A DNA stretch of 64,000 nt from Arenicola marina (GCA_964019135.1 OZ025255.1:124001-188000); one strand, 5' to 3'. Shown: positions 33,368 to 46,400, counted from the stretch's first letter. Notes: generated by a model from the sequence alone, not told the origin. Numbers and translations are program-made.

Positions 33368-35933
33368 GTGTTCCGCCGGGTGAAGGCGGGGATGTTCCGG
33401 CGGGTGAAGGCGGGGGTGTGCCGCCGGGTGAAGGCGGGGATGTTCCGCCGGCTGAAGGCGGGGATGTTCCGGCGGGTGAAGGCGGGGGTGTTCCGCCGGG
33501 TGAAGGCGGGGATGTTCCGCCGGGTGAAGGCGGGGATGTTCCGGCGGGTGAAGGCGGGGGTGTTCCGCCGGGTGAAAGCGGGGGTGTTCCGCCGGGTGAA
33601 GGCGGGGGTGTTCCGCCGGGTGAAGGCGGGGGTCTTCCGCCGGGTGAAGGCGGGGATGTTCCGCCGGGTGAAGGCGGGGATGTTCCGGCGGGGGAAGGCG
33701 GGGGTGTTCCGCCGGGTAAAGGCGGGGAGGTTCCCCCGGGTGAAGGCGGGGGTGTTCCGCCGGGTAAAGGCGGGGATGTTCCGCCGGGTGAAGGCGGGGG
33801 TGTTCCGCCGGGTGAAGGCGGGGGTGTTCCGCCGGGTGAAGGCGGGGATGTTCCGGCGGGTGAAGGCGGGGGTGTTCCGCCGGGTGAAGGCGGGGATGTT
33901 CCGCCGGGTGAAGGCGGGGATGTTCCGCCGGGTGAAGGCGGGGGTGTTCAGCCGCGTTAAGGCGGGGGTGTTCCGCCGGGTGAAGGCGGGGATGTTCCGC
34001 CGGGTGAAGGCGGGGATGTTCCGGCGGGTGAAGGCGGGCGTGTTCCGCCGGGTGAAGGCTGGCGTGTTCCGCCGGGTGAAGGCGGGGATGTTCCGACGGG
34101 TGAAGGCGGGGGTGTTCCGCCGGGTGAAGGCGGGGGTCTTCCGCCGGGTGAAGGTGGGGATGTTCCGCCGGGTGAAGGCGGGGAGGTTCCGGCGGGTGAA
34201 GGCGGGGGTGTTCCGCCGGGTAAAGGCGGGGAGGTTCCTCCGGGTGAAGGCGGGGGTGTTCCGCTGGGTAAAGGCGGGGATGTTCCGCCGGGTGAAGGCG
34301 GGGGTGTTCCGCCGGGTGAAGGCGGGGGTGTTCCGCCGGGTGAAGGCGGGGATGTTCCGGCGGGTGAAGGCGGGGGTGTTCCGCCGGGTGAAGGCGGGGA
34401 TGTTCCGCCGGGTGAAGGCGGGGATGTTCCGCCGGGTGAAGGCGGGGGTGTTCAGCCGGGTTAAGGCGGGGGTGTTCCGCCGGGTGAAGGCGGGGATGTT
34501 CCGCCGGGTGAAAGCGGGGATGTTCCGGCGGGTGAACGCGGGAGTGTTCCGCCGGGTGAAGGCGGGGGTGTTCCGCCGGGTGAAGGCGGGGATGTTCCGC
34601 CGGGTGAAGGCGGGGATGTTCCGCCGGGTGAAGGCGGGGATGTTCCGGCGGGTGAAGGCGGGGGTGTTCCGCCGGGTGAAGGCGGGGGTCTTCCGCCGGG
34701 TGAAGGCGGGGATGTTCCGCCGGGTGAAGGCGGGGATGTTCCGCCGGGTGAAGGCGGGGATGTTCCGGCGGGTGAAGGCGGGGGTGTTCCGCCGGGTGAA
34801 GGCGGGGGTCTTCCGCCGGGTGAAGGCGGGGATGTTCCGCCGGGTGAAGGCGGGGATGCTCCGCCGGGTGAAGGCGCGGAGGTTCCTCCGGGTGAAGGCG
34901 GGGATGTTCCGCCGGGTGAAGGCGGGGATGTTCCGGCGGGTGAAGGCGGGGATGTTCCGCCGGGTGAAGGCGGGGATGTTCCGGCGGGTGAAGGCGGGGG
35001 TGTTCCGCCGGGTGAAGGCGGGGATGTTCCGAAGGAAAAAGGCGGGGGTGTTCCGCCGGGTGAAGGCGGGGATGTTCCGCCGGGTGAAGGCGGGGGTGTT
35101 CCGCCGGGTGAAGGCGGGGGTGTTCCGCCGGGTGAAGGCGGGGATGTCCCGCCGGGTGAAGGCGGGGATGTTCAGGCGGGTGAAGGCGGGGGTGTTCCGC
35201 CGGGTGAAGACGGGGATGTTCCTCCGGGTGAAGGCGGGGATGTTCCGCCGGGTAAAGGCGGGGATGTTACGCCGGGTGAAGGCGGGGGTGTTCCGCCGGG
35301 TGAAGGCGGGGTGTTCCGCCGGGTGATGGGGGGGATGTTCCGGCGGGTGAAGGCGGGGGTGTGCCGCCGGGTGAAGGCGGGGATGTTCCGCCGGCTGAAG
35401 GCGGGGATGTTCCGGCGGGTGAAGGCGGGGGTGTTCCGCCGGGTGAAGGCGGGGATGTTCCGCCGGGTGAAGGCGGGGATGTTCCGGCGGGTGAAGGCGG
35501 GGGTGTTCCGCCGGGTGAAAGCGGGGGTGTTCCGCCGGGTGAAGGCGGGGGTGTTCCGCCGGGTGAAGGCGGGGGTCTTCCGCCGGGTGAAGGCGGGGAT
35601 GTTCCGCCGGGTGAAGGCGGGGATGTTCCGGCGGGGGAAGGCGGGGGTGTTCCGCCGGGTGAAGGCGGGGAGGTTCCCCCGGGTGAAGGCGGGGGTGTTC
35701 CGCCGGGTAAAGGCGGGGATGTTCCGCCGGGTGAAGGCGGGGGTGTTCCGCCGGGTGAAGGCGGGGGTGTTCCGCCGGGTGAAGGCGGGGATGTTCCGGG
35801 GGGTGAAGGCGGGGGTGTTCCGCCGGGTGAAGGCGGGGATGTTCCGCCGGGTGAAGGCGGGGATGTTCCGCCGGGTGAAGGCGGGGGTGTTCAGCCGCGT
35901 TAAGGCGGGGGTGTTCCGCCGGGTGAAGGCGGG
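33368..35933 (+). repeat. Tandem pair with 1,943-bp offset
   Basis: Copies start at 23-base units at 33,368 and 35,311, 81 units less one apart. Positions 33,418-33,960 and 35,361-35,903 differ by only a couple of bases, one of them an unusual CCGGGGGGTG unit near 35,797. Between the pair the block holds the only GGCTGGCGTG unit (about 34,067), a GGTGGGGATG unit near 34,153 and the last CCGAAGGAAAAAGG unit (35,029). Both copies end with GTTCAGCCGCGTTAAGG. Confidence 0.82.
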
Positions 35934-38900
35934 ATGTTCCGCCGGGTGAAGGCGGGGATGTTCCGGCGGGTGAAGGCGGGGGTGTTCCGCCGGGTGAAGG
36001 CGGGGGTGTTCCGCCGGGTGAAGGCGGGGATGTTCCGCCGGGTGAAGGCGAGGATGTTTCGCCGGGTGAAGGCGGGGATGTTCCGCCGGGTGAAGGCGGG
36101 GATGTTCCGGCGGGTGAAGGCGGGGGTGTTCCGCCGGGTGATGGCGGGGGTGTTCCGCCGGGTGAAGGCGGGGATGTTCCGCCGGGTAAAGGCGGGGATG
36201 TTCCGGCGGGTGAAGGCGGGGATGTTCCGCCGGGTGAGGGCGGGGATGTTCCGCCGGGTGAAGGCGGGGATGTTCCGCCGGGTGAAGGCGGGGATGTTCC
36301 GCCGGGTAAAGGCGGGGGTGTTCCGCCGGGTGACGGCGGGGATGTTCCGCCGGGTGAAGGCGGGGATGTTCCGGCGGGTGAAGGCGGGGGTGTTCCGCCG
36401 GGTGAAGGCGGGGATGTTCCGCCGGGTAAAGGCGGGGGTGTTCCGCCGGGTGAAGGCGGGGATGTTCCGCCGGGTGAAGGCGGGGATGTTCCGGCGGGTG
36501 AAGGCGGGGGTTTTCCGCCGGGTGAAGGCGGGGATGTTCCGCCGGGTGAAGGCGGGGATGTTCCGCCGGGTGAAGGCGGGGGTGTTCAGCCGGGTTAAGG
36601 CGGGGGTGTTCCGCCGGGTGAAGGCGGGGATGTTCCGCCGGGTGAAGGCGGGGATGTTCCGGCGGGTGAAGGCGGGCGTGTTCCGCCGGGTAAAGGCGGG
36701 GGTGTTCCGCCGGGTGACGGCGGGGATGTTCCGCCGGGTGAAGGCGGGGATGTTCCGCCGGGTGATGGCGGGGATGTTCCGCCGGGTGAAGGCGGGCATG
36801 TCCCGCCGGGTGAAGGCGGGGATGTTCCGGCGGGTGAAGGCGGGGGTGTTCCGCCGGGTAAAGGCGGGGATGTTCCGCCGGGTGAAGGCGGGGGTGTTCC
36901 GCCGGGTGAAGGCGGGGGTGTTCCGCCGGGTGAAGGCGGGGATGTTCCGGCGGTTGAAGGCGGGAGTGTTCCGCCGGGTGAAGGCGGGGATGTTCCGCCG
37001 GGTGAAGGCGGGGATGTTCCGCCGGGTGAAGGCGGGGGTGTTCCGCCGGGTGAAGGCGGGGATGTTCCGCCGGGTGAAGGCGGGGATGTTCCGGCGGGTG
37101 AAGGCGGGGGTGTTCCGCCGGGTGAAGGCGGGGGTGTTCCGCCGGGTGAAGGCGGGGGTGTTCCGCCGGGTAAAGGCGGGGGTGTTCCGCCGGGTGAAGG
37201 CCGGGATGTTCCGGCGGGTGAAGGCGGGGGTGTTCCGCCGGGTGAAGGCGGGGATGTTCCGCCGGGTGAAGGCGGGGATGTTCCGCCGGGTGAAGGCGGG
37301 GGTGTTCAGCCGCGTTAAGGCGGGGGTGTTCCGCCGGGTGAAGGCGGGATGTTCCGCCGGGTGAAGGCGGGGATGTTCCGGCGGGTGAAGGCGGGGGTGT
37401 TCCGCCGGGTGAAGGCGGGGGTGTTCCGCCGGGTGAAGGCGGGGATGTTCCGCCGGGTGAAGGCGAGGATGTTTCGCCGGGTGAAGGCGGGGATGTTCCG
37501 CCGGGTGAAGGCGGGGATGTTCCGGCGGGTGAAGGCGGGGGTGTTCCGCCGGGTGATGGCGGGGGTGTTCCGCCGGGTGAAGGCGGGGATGTTCCGCCGG
37601 GTAAAGGCGGGGATGTTCCGGCGGGTGAAGGCGGGGATGTTCCGCCGGGTGAGGGCGGGGATGTTCCGCCGGGTGAAGGCGGGGATGTTCCGCCGGGTGA
37701 AGGCGGGGATGTTCCGCCGGGTAAAGGCGGGGGTGTTCCGCCGGGTGACGGCGGGGATGTTCCGCCGGGTGAAGGCGGGGATGTTCCGGCGGGTGAAGGC
37801 GGGGGTGTTCCGCCGGGTGAAGGCGGGGATGTTCCGCCGGGTAAAGGCGGGGGTGTTCCGCCGGGTGAAGGCGGGGATGTTCCGCCGGGTGAAGGCGGGG
37901 ATGTTCCGGCGGGTGAAGGCGGGGGTGTTCCGCCGGGTGAAGGCGGGGATGTTCCGCCGGGTGAAGGCGGGGATGTTCCGCCGGGTGAAGGCGGGGGTGT
38001 TCAGCCGGGTTAAGGCGGGGGTGTTCCGCCGGGTGAAGGCGGGGATGTTCCGCCGGGTGAAGGCGGGGATGTTCCGGCGGGTGAAGGCGGGCGTGTTCCG
38101 CCGGGTAAAGGCGGGGGTGTTCCGCCGGGTGACGGCGGGGATGTTCCGCCGGGTGAAGGCGGGGATGTTCCGCCGGGTGATGGCGGGGATGTTCCGCCGG
38201 GTGAAGGCGGGGGTGTTCCGCCGGGTAAAGGCGGGGATGTTCCGCCGGGTGAAGGCGGGGATGTTCCGCCGGGTGAAGGCGGGGATGTTCCGCCGGGTAA
38301 AGGCAGGGGTGTTCCGCCGGGTGAAGGCAGGGGTGTTCCGCCGGGTGAAGGCGGGGGTGTTCCGCCGGGGGAAGGCGGGGATGTTCCGCCGGGTGAAGGC
38401 GGGGATGTTCCGCCGGGTGAAGGCGGGGATGTTCCGCCGGGTAAAGGCGGGGGTGTTCCGCCGGGTGAAGGCGGGGATGTTCCGCCGGGTGAAGGCGGGG
38501 ATGTTCCGCCGGGTGAAGGCGGGGATGTTCCGGCGGGTCAAGGCGGGGGTGTTCCGCCGGGTGAAGGCGGGGATGTTCCCCCGGGTAAAGGCGGGGGTGT
38601 TCCGCCGGGTGAAGGCGGGGATGTTCCGCCGGGTGAAGGCGGGGATGTTCCGGCGGGGGAAGGCGGGGGTGTTCCGCCGGGTAAAGGCGGGGAGGTTCCC
38701 CCGGATGAAGGCGGGGGTGTTCCGCCGGGTAAAGGCGGGGATGTTCCGCCGGGTGAAGGCGGGGATGTTCCGCCGGGTGAAAGCGGGGATGTTCCGCCGG
38801 GTAAAGGCGGGGGTGTTCCGCCGGGTGAAGGCGGGGATGTTCCGCCGGGTGAAGGCGGGGATGTTCCGCCGGGTGAAGGCGGGGATGTTCCGGCGGGTGA

Positions 38901-40419
38901 AGGCGGGGGTGTTCCGCCGGGTAAAGGCAGGGGTGTTCCGCCGGGTGAAGGCAGGGGTGTTCCGCCGGGTGAAGGCGGGGGTGTTCCGCCGGGGGAAGGC
39001 GGGGATGTTCCGCCGGGTGAAGGCGGGGATGTTCCGCCGGGTGAAGGCGGGGATGTTCCGCCGGGTAAAGGCGGGGGTGTTCCGCCGGGTGAAGGCGGGG
39101 ATGTTCCGCCGGGTGAAGGCGGGGATGTTCCGCCGGGTGAAGGCGGGGATGTTCCGGCGGGTCAAGGCGGGGGTGTTCCGCCGGGTGAAGGCGGGGATGT
39201 TCCCCCGGGTAAAGGCGGGGGTGTTCCGCCGGGTGAAGGCGGGGATGTTCCGCCGGGTGAAGGCGGGGATGTTCCGGCGGGGGAAGGCGGGGGTGTTCCG
39301 CCGGGTAAAGGCGGGGAGGTTCCCCCGGATGAAGGCGGGGGTGTTCCGCCGGGTAAAGGCGGGGATGTTCCGCCGGGTGAAGGCGGGGATGTTCCGCCGG
39401 GTGAAAGCGGGGATGTTCCGCCGGGTAAAGGCGGGGGTGTTCCGCCGGGTGAAGGCGGGGATGTTCCGCCGGGTGAAGGCGGGGATGTTCCGCCGGGTGA
39501 AGGCGGGGATGTTCCGGCGGGTGAAGGCGGGGGTGTTCCGCCGGGTGAAGGCGGGGATGTTCCGCCGGTTAAAGGCGGGGGTGTTCCGCCGGGTGAAGGC
39601 GGGGATGTTCCGCCGGGTGAAGGCGGGGATGTTCCGGCGGGGGAAGGCGGGGGTGTTCCGCCGGGTAAAGGCGGGGAGGTTCCCCCGGGTGAAGGCGGGG
39701 GTGTTCCGCCGGGTAAAGGCGGGGATGTTCCGCCGGGTGAAGGCGGGGGTGTTCCGCCGGGTGAAGGCGGGGGTGTTCCGCCGGGTGAAGGCGGGGATGT
39801 TCCGGCGGGTGAAGGCGGGGATGTTCCGCCGGGTGAAGGCGGGGATGTTCCGCCGGGTGAAGGCGGGGATGTTCCGCCGGGTGAAGGCGGGGATGTTCCG
39901 CCGGGTAAAGGCGGGGGTGTTCCGCCGGGTGAAGGCGGGGATGTTCCGCCGGGTGAAGGCGGGGATGTTCCGCCGGGTGAAGGCGGGGATGTTCCGCCGG
40001 GTGAAGGCGGGGGTGTTCCGCCGGGTGAAGGCGGGGATGTTCCGCCGGGTAAAGGCGGGGGTGTTCCGCCGGGTGAAGGCGGGGATGTTCCGCCGGGTGA
40101 AGGCGGGGATGTTCCGGCGGGGGAAGGCGGGGGTGTTCCGCCGGGTAAAGGCGGGGAGGTTCCCCCTGGTGAAGGCGGGGGTGTTCCGCCGGGTAAAGGC
40201 GGGGATGTTCCGCCGGGTGAAGGCGGGGGTGTTCCGCCGGGTGAAGGCGGGGGTGTTCCGCCGGGTGAAGGCGGGGATGTTCCGGCGGGTGAAGGCGGGG
40301 ATGTTCCGCCGGGTGAAGGCGGGGATGTTCCGCCGGGTGAAGGCGGGGATGTTCCGCTGGGTGAAGGCGGGGGTGTTCAGCCGGGTTAAGGCGGGGGTGT
40401 TCCGCCGGGTGAAGGCGGG
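35934..40419 (+). repeat. Type II block with 1,415-bp and 624-bp offset duplications
   Basis: Type II openings at 35,934 and 37,349 are 1,415 bases apart (59 units less one) and share GCGAGGATGTTTCGCC, GTGATGGCGG, GTGAGGGCGG and GTGACGGCGG units in order. Further right, a segment beginning near 38,302 recurs at 38,926, exactly 624 bases (26 units) away. It is marked by two successive GGCAGGGGTG units, CCGGGGGAAGG, GGGTCAAGG (near 38,538 and 39,162) and GGTTCCCCCGGATGAAGG (38,696 and 39,320). More diverged relatives of the CCCCCGG unit follow at 39,680 and 40,160, at 15- and 20-unit spacing. No base differences were noticed within the 624-base pair. Confidence 0.85.
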
Positions 40420-43400
40420 ATGTTCCGCCGGGTGAAGGCGGGGATGTTCCGGCGGGTGAAGGCGGGGGTGTTCCGCCGGGTGAAGGCGGGGGTGTTCCGC
40501 CGCGTGAAGGCGGGGATGTTCCGCCGGGTGAAGGCGAGGATGTTTCGCCGGGTGAAGGCGGGGATGTTCCGCCGGGTGAAGGCGGGGATGTTCCGGCGGG
40601 TGAAGGCGGAGGTGTTCCGCCGGGTGATGGCGGGGGTGTTCCGCCGGGTGAAGGCGGGGATGTTCCGCCGGGTGAAGGCGGGGATGTTCCGCCGGGTGAA
40701 GGCGGGGATGTTCCGCCGGGTGAAGGCGGGGATGTTCCGCCGGGTGAAGGCGGGGATGTTCCGCCGGGTAAAGGCGGGGGTGTTCCGCCGGGTGAAGGCG
40801 GGGATGTTCCGCCGGGTGAAGGCGGGGATGTTCCGGCGGGTGAAGGCGGGGGTGTTCCGCCGGGTGAAGGCGGGGATGTTCCGCCGGGTGAAGGCGGGGA
40901 TGTTCCGACGGGTGAAGGCGGGGGTGTTCCGCCGGGTGAAGGCGGGGATGTTCCGCCGGGTGAAGGCGGGTGTGTTCAGCCGGGTTAAGGCGGGGGTTTT
41001 CCGCCGGGTGAAGGCGGGGATGTTCCGCCGGGTGAAGGCGGGGATGTTCCGGCGGGTGAAGGCGGGCGTGTTCCGCCGGGTGAAGGCGGGGGTGTTCCGC
41101 CGGGTGAAGGCGGGGATGTTCCGCCGGGTGAAGGCGTGTATGTTCCGCCGGGTGAAGGCGGGGATGTTCCGGCGGGTGAAAGCGGGGGTGTTCCGACGGG
41201 TGAAGGCGGGGATGTTCCGCCGGGTGAAGGCGGGGATGTTCCGGCGGGTGAAGGCCGGGGTGTTCCGCCGGGTGAAGGCGGGTGTGTTCCGCCGGGTGAA
41301 GGCGGGGGTCTTCCGCCGGGTGAAGGCGGAGATGTTCCGCCGGGTGAAGGCGGGGATGTTCCGGCGGGTGAAGGCGGGGGTGTTCCGCCGGGTAAAGGCG
41401 GGGATGTTCCGCCGGGTGAAGGCGGGGGTGTTCCGCCGGGTGAAGGCGGGGGTGTTCCGCCGGGTGAAGGCGGGGATGTTCCGCCGGGTGAAGGCGGGGA
41501 TGTTCCGGCGGGTGAAGGCGGGGGTGTTCCGCCGGGTGAAGGCGGGGATGTTCCGGCGGGTGAAGGCGGGGATGTTCCGCCGGGTGAAGGCGGGGATGTT
41601 CCGGCGGGTGAAGGCGGGGATGTTCCGCCGGGTGAAGGCGTGGGTGTTCCGCCGGGTGAAGGCGGGGATGTTCCGCCGGGTGAAGGCGGGGATGTTCAGC
41701 TGGGTTAAGGCGGGAGTGTTCCGCCGGGTGAAGGCGGGGATGTTCCGCCGGGTGAAGGCGGGGATGTTCCGGCGGGTGAAGGCGGGGGTGTTCCGCCGGG
41801 TGAAGGCGGGGATGTTCCGGCGGGTGAAGGCGGGGATGTTCCGCCGGGTGAAGGCGTGGGTGTTCCGCCGGGTGAAGGCGGGGATGTTCCGCCGGGTGAA
41901 GGCGGGGATGTTCCACCGGGTGAAGGCGGGGATGTTCAGCTGGGTTAAGGCGGGAGTGTTCCGCCGGGTGAAGGCGGGGATGTTCCGCCGGGTGAAGGCG
42001 GGGATGTTCCGGCGGGTGAAGGCGGGGGTGTTCCGCCGGATGAAGGCGGGGGTGTTCCGCCGGGTGAAGGCGGGGATGTTCCGCCGGGTAAAGGCGGGGA
42101 TGTTCCGGCGGGTGAAGGCGGGGATGTTCCGCCGGGTGAAGCGGGGACGTTCCGCCGGGTGAAGGCGGGGATGTTCCGCCGGTTGAAGGCGGGGATGTTC
42201 CGCCGGGTAAAGACGGGGGTGTTCCGCCGGGTGAAGGCGGGGATGTTCCGGCGGCTGAAGGCGGGCGTGTTCCGCCGGGTGAAGGCTGGCATGTTCCGCC
42301 GGGTGCAGGCGGGGATGTTCCGCCGGGTGAAGGCGGGGATGTTCCGGCGGGGGAAGGCGGGGGTGTTCCGCCGGGTAAAGGCGGGGAGGTTCCCCCGGGT
42401 GAAGGCGGGGGTGTTCCGCCGGGTAAAGGCGGGGATGTTCCGCCGGGTGAAGGCGGAGATGTTCCGCCGGGTGAAGGCGGGGATGTTCCGCCGGGTGAAG
42501 GCGGGGATGTTCCACCGGGTGAAGGCGGGGATGTTCAGCTGGGTTAAGGCGGGAGTGTTCCGCCGGGTGAAGGCGGGGATGTTCCGCCGGGTGAAGGCGG
42601 GGATGTTCCGGCGGGTGAAGGCGGGGGTGTTCCGCCGGGTGAAGGCGTGGGTGTTCCGCCGGGTGAAGGCGGGGATGTTCCGCCGGGTGAAGGCGGGGAT
42701 GTTCCACCGGGTGAAGGCGGGGATGTTCCGCCGGGTGAAGGCGGGGACGTTCCGCCGGGTGAAGGCGGGGATGTTCCGCCGGTTGAAGGCGGGGATGTTC
42801 CGCCGGGTAAAGACGGGGGTGTTCCGCCGGGTGAAGGCGGGGATGTTCCGGCGGGTGAAGGCGGGCGTGTTCCGCCGGGTGAAGGCTGGCATGTTCCGCC
42901 GGGTGAAGGCGGGGATGTTCCGCCGGGTGAAGGCGGGGATGTTCCGGGGGGGAAGGCGGGGGTGTTCCGCCGGGTAAAGGCGGGGGTCTTCCGCCGGGTG
43001 AAGGCGGGGATGTTCCGCCGGGTGAAGGCGGGGATGTTCCGGCGGGGGAAGGCGGGGGTGTTCCGCCGGGTAAAGGCGGGGAGGTTCCCCCGGGTGAAGG
43101 CGGGGGTGTTCCGCCGGGTAAAGGCGGGGATGTTCCGCCGGGTGAAGGCGGAGATGTTCCGCCGGGTGAAGGCGGGGATGTTCCGCCGGGTGAAGGCGGG
43201 GATGTTCCGGGGGGGAAGGCGGGGGTGTTCCGCCGGGTAAAGGCGGGGGTCTTCCGCCGGGTGAAGGCGGGGATGTTCCGCCGGGTGAAGGCGGGGATGT
43301 TCCGGCGGGGGAAGGCGGGGGTGTTCCGCCGGGTAAAGGCGGGGAGGTTCCCCCGGGTGAAGGCGGGGGTGTTCCGCCGGGTAAAGGCGGGGATGTTCCG

Positions 43401-46400
43401 CCGGGTGAAGGCGGGGGTGTTCCGCCGGGTAAAGGCGGGGATGTTCCGCCGGGTGAAGGCGGGGATGTTCCGCCGGGTGAAGGCGGGGATGTTCCGCCGG
43501 GTAAAGGCCGGGGTGTTCCGCCGGGTGAAGGCGGGGGTGTTCCGCCGCGTGAAGGCGGGGATGTTCCGCCGGGTAAAGGCGGGGGTGTTCCGCCGGGTGA
43601 AGGCGGGGATGTTCCGCCGGGTGAAGGCGGGGATGTTCCGGCGGGGGAAGGCGGGGGTGTTCCGCCGGGTAAAGGCGGGGAGGTTCCCCCGGGTGAAGGC
43701 GGGGGTGTTCCGCCGGGTAAAGGCGGGGATGTTCCGCCGGGTGAAGGCGGGGATGTTCCGCCGGGTGAAGGCGGGGATGTTCCGCCGTGTGAAGGCGGGG
43801 GTGTTCAGCCGGGTTAAGGCGGGGATGTTCCGGCGGGTGAAGGCGGGGGTGTTCCGCCGGGTGAAGGCGGGGGTGTTCCGCCGCGTGAAGGCGGGGATGT
43901 TCCGCCGGGTGAAGGCGAGGATGTTTCGCCGGGTGAAGGCGGGGATGTTCCGCCGGGTGAAGGCGGGGATGTTCCGGCGGGTGAAGGCGGGGGTGTTCCG
44001 CCGGGTGATGGCGGGGGTGTTCCGCCGGGTGAAGGCGGGGATGTTCCGCCGGGTAAAGGCGGGGATGTTCCGGCGGGTGAAGGCGGGGATGTTCCGCCGG
44101 GTGAAGGCGGGGATGTTCCGCCGGGTAAAGGCGGGGATGTTCCGGCGGGTGAAGGCGGGGATGTTCCGCCGGGTGAAGCGGGGACGTTCCGCCGGGTGAA
44201 GGCGGGGATGTTCCGCCGGTTGAAGGCGGGGATGTTCCGCCGGGTAAAGACGGGGGTGTTCCGCCGGGTGAAGGCGGGGATGTTCCGGCGGCTGAAGGCG
44301 GGCGTGTTCCGCCGGGTGAAGGCTGGCATGTTCCGCCGGGTGCAGGCGGGGATGTTCCGCCGGGTGAAGGCGGGGATGTTCCGGCGGGGGAAGGCGGGGG
44401 TGTTCCGCCGGGTAAAGGCGGGGAGGTTCCCCCGGGTGAAGGCGGGGGTGTTCCGCCGGGTAAAGGCGGGGATGTTCCGCCGGGTGAAGGCGGAGATGTT
44501 CCGCCGGGTGAAGGCGGGGATGTTCCGCCGGGTGAAGGCGGGGATGTTCCACCGGGTGAAGGCGGGGATGTTCAGCTGGGTTAAGGCGGGAGTGTTCCGC
44601 CGGGTGAAGGCGGGGATGTTCCGCCGGGTGAAGGCGGGGATGTTCCGGCGGGTGAAGGCGGGGGTGTTCCGCCGGGTGAAGGCGGGGATGTTCCGGCGGG
44701 TGAAGGCGGGGATGTTCCGCCGGGTGAAGGCGTGGGTGTTCCGCCGGGTGAAGGCGGGGATGTTCCGCCGGGTGAAGGCGGGGATGTTCCACCGGGTGAA
44801 GGCGGGGATGTTCCGCCGGGTGAAGGCGGGGACGTTCCGCCGGGTGAAGGCGGGGATGTTCCGCCGGTTGAAGGCGGGGATGTTCCGCCGGGTAAAGACG
44901 GGGGTGTTCCGCCGGGTGAAGGCGGGGATGTTCCGGCGGGTGAAGGCGGGCGTGTTCCGCCGGGTGAAGGCTGGCATGTTCCGCCGGGTGAAGGCGGGGA
45001 TGTTCCGGCGGGTGAAGGCGGGGATGTTCCGCCGGGTGAAGGCGTGGGTGTTCCGCCGGGTGAAGGCGGGGATGTTCCGCCGGGTGAAGGCGGGGATGTT
45101 CCACCGGGTGAAGGCGGGGATGTTCCGCCGGGTGAAGGCGGGGACGTTCCGCCGGGTGAAGGCGGGGATGTTCCGGCGGGGGAAGGCGGGGGTGTTCCGC
45201 CGGGTAAAGGCGGGGAGGTTCCCCCGGGTGAAGGCGGGGGTGTTCCGCCGGGTAAAGGCGGGGATGTTCCGCCGGGTGAAGGCGGAGATGTTCCGCCGGG
45301 TGAAGGCGGGGATGTTCCGCCGGGTGAAGGCGGGGATGTTCCGGGGGGGAAGGCGGGGGTGTTCCGCCGGGTAAAGGCGGGGGTCTTCCGCCGGGTGAAG
45401 GCGGGGATGTTCCGCCGGGTGAAGGCGGGGATGTTCCGGCGGGGGAAGGCGGGGGTGTTCCGCCGGGTAAAGGCGGGGAGGTTCCCCCGGGTGAAGGCGG
45501 GGGTGTTCCGCCGGGTAAAGGCGGGGATGTTCCGCCGGGTGAAGGCGGGGGTGTTCCGCCGGGTAAAGGCGGGGATGTTCCGCCGGGTGAAGGCGGGGAT
45601 GTTCCGCCGGGTGAAGGCGGGGATGTTCCGCCGGGTAAAGGCCGGGGTGTTCCGCCGGGTGAAGGCGGGGGTGTTCCGCCGCGTGAAGGCGGGGATGTTC
45701 CGCCGGGTAAAGGCGGGGGTGTTCCGCCGGGTGAAGGCGGGGATGTTCCGCCGGGTGAAGGCGGGGATGTTCCGGCGGGGGAAGGCGGGGGTGTTCCGCC
45801 GGGTAAAGGCGGGGAGGTTCCCCCGGGTGAAGGCGGGGGTGTTCCGCCGGGTAAAGGCGGGGATGTTCCGCCGGGTGAAGGCGGAGATGTTCCGCCGGGT
45901 GAAGGCGGGGATGTTCCGCCGGGTGAAGGCGGGGATGTTCCGCCGTGTGAAGGCGGGGGTGTTCAGCCGGGTTAAGGCGGGGATGTTCCGGCGGGTGAAG
46001 GCGGGGGTGTTCCGCCGGGTGAAGGCGGGGGTGTTCCGCCGCGTGAAGGCGGGGATGTTCCGCCGGGTGAAGGCGAGGATGTTTCGCCGGGTGAAGGCGG
46101 GGATGTTCCGCCGGGTGAAGGCGGGGATGTTCCGGCGGGTGAAGGCGGGGGTGTTCCGCCGGGTGATGGCGGGGGTGTTCCGCCGGGTGAAGGCGGGGAT
46201 GTTCCGCCGGGTGAAGGCGGGGATGTTCCGCCGGGTAAAGGCGGGGATGTTCCGGCGGGTGAAGGCGGGGATGTTCCGCCGGGTGAAGGCGGGGATGTTC
46301 CGCCGGGTGAAGGCGGGGATGTTCCGCCGGGTGAAGGCGGGGATGTTCCGCCGGGTAAAGGCGGGGGTGTTCCGCCGGGTGAAGGCGGGGATGTTCCGCC

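Larger units (their letters stand above)
3706..35042 (+). repeat. A-rich variant unit CCGAAGGAAAAAGG (nine copies)
   Basis: In this unit the core CCGCCGGGTGAAGG is replaced by CCGAAGGAAAAAGG: five substitutions (positions 9, 10, 13, 14, 15) in one unit with no length change. Copies start at 3,706, 4,188, 13,398, 20,546, 24,549, 30,520, 31,455, 33,086 and 35,029, and none lies to the right of 35.1 kb. The neighbours are largely conserved, usually with a GGGGGTGTTCC unit on each side and a GATGTCCCGCC unit a few repeats downstream. The unit therefore spread as part of larger blocks. Confidence 0.88.
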
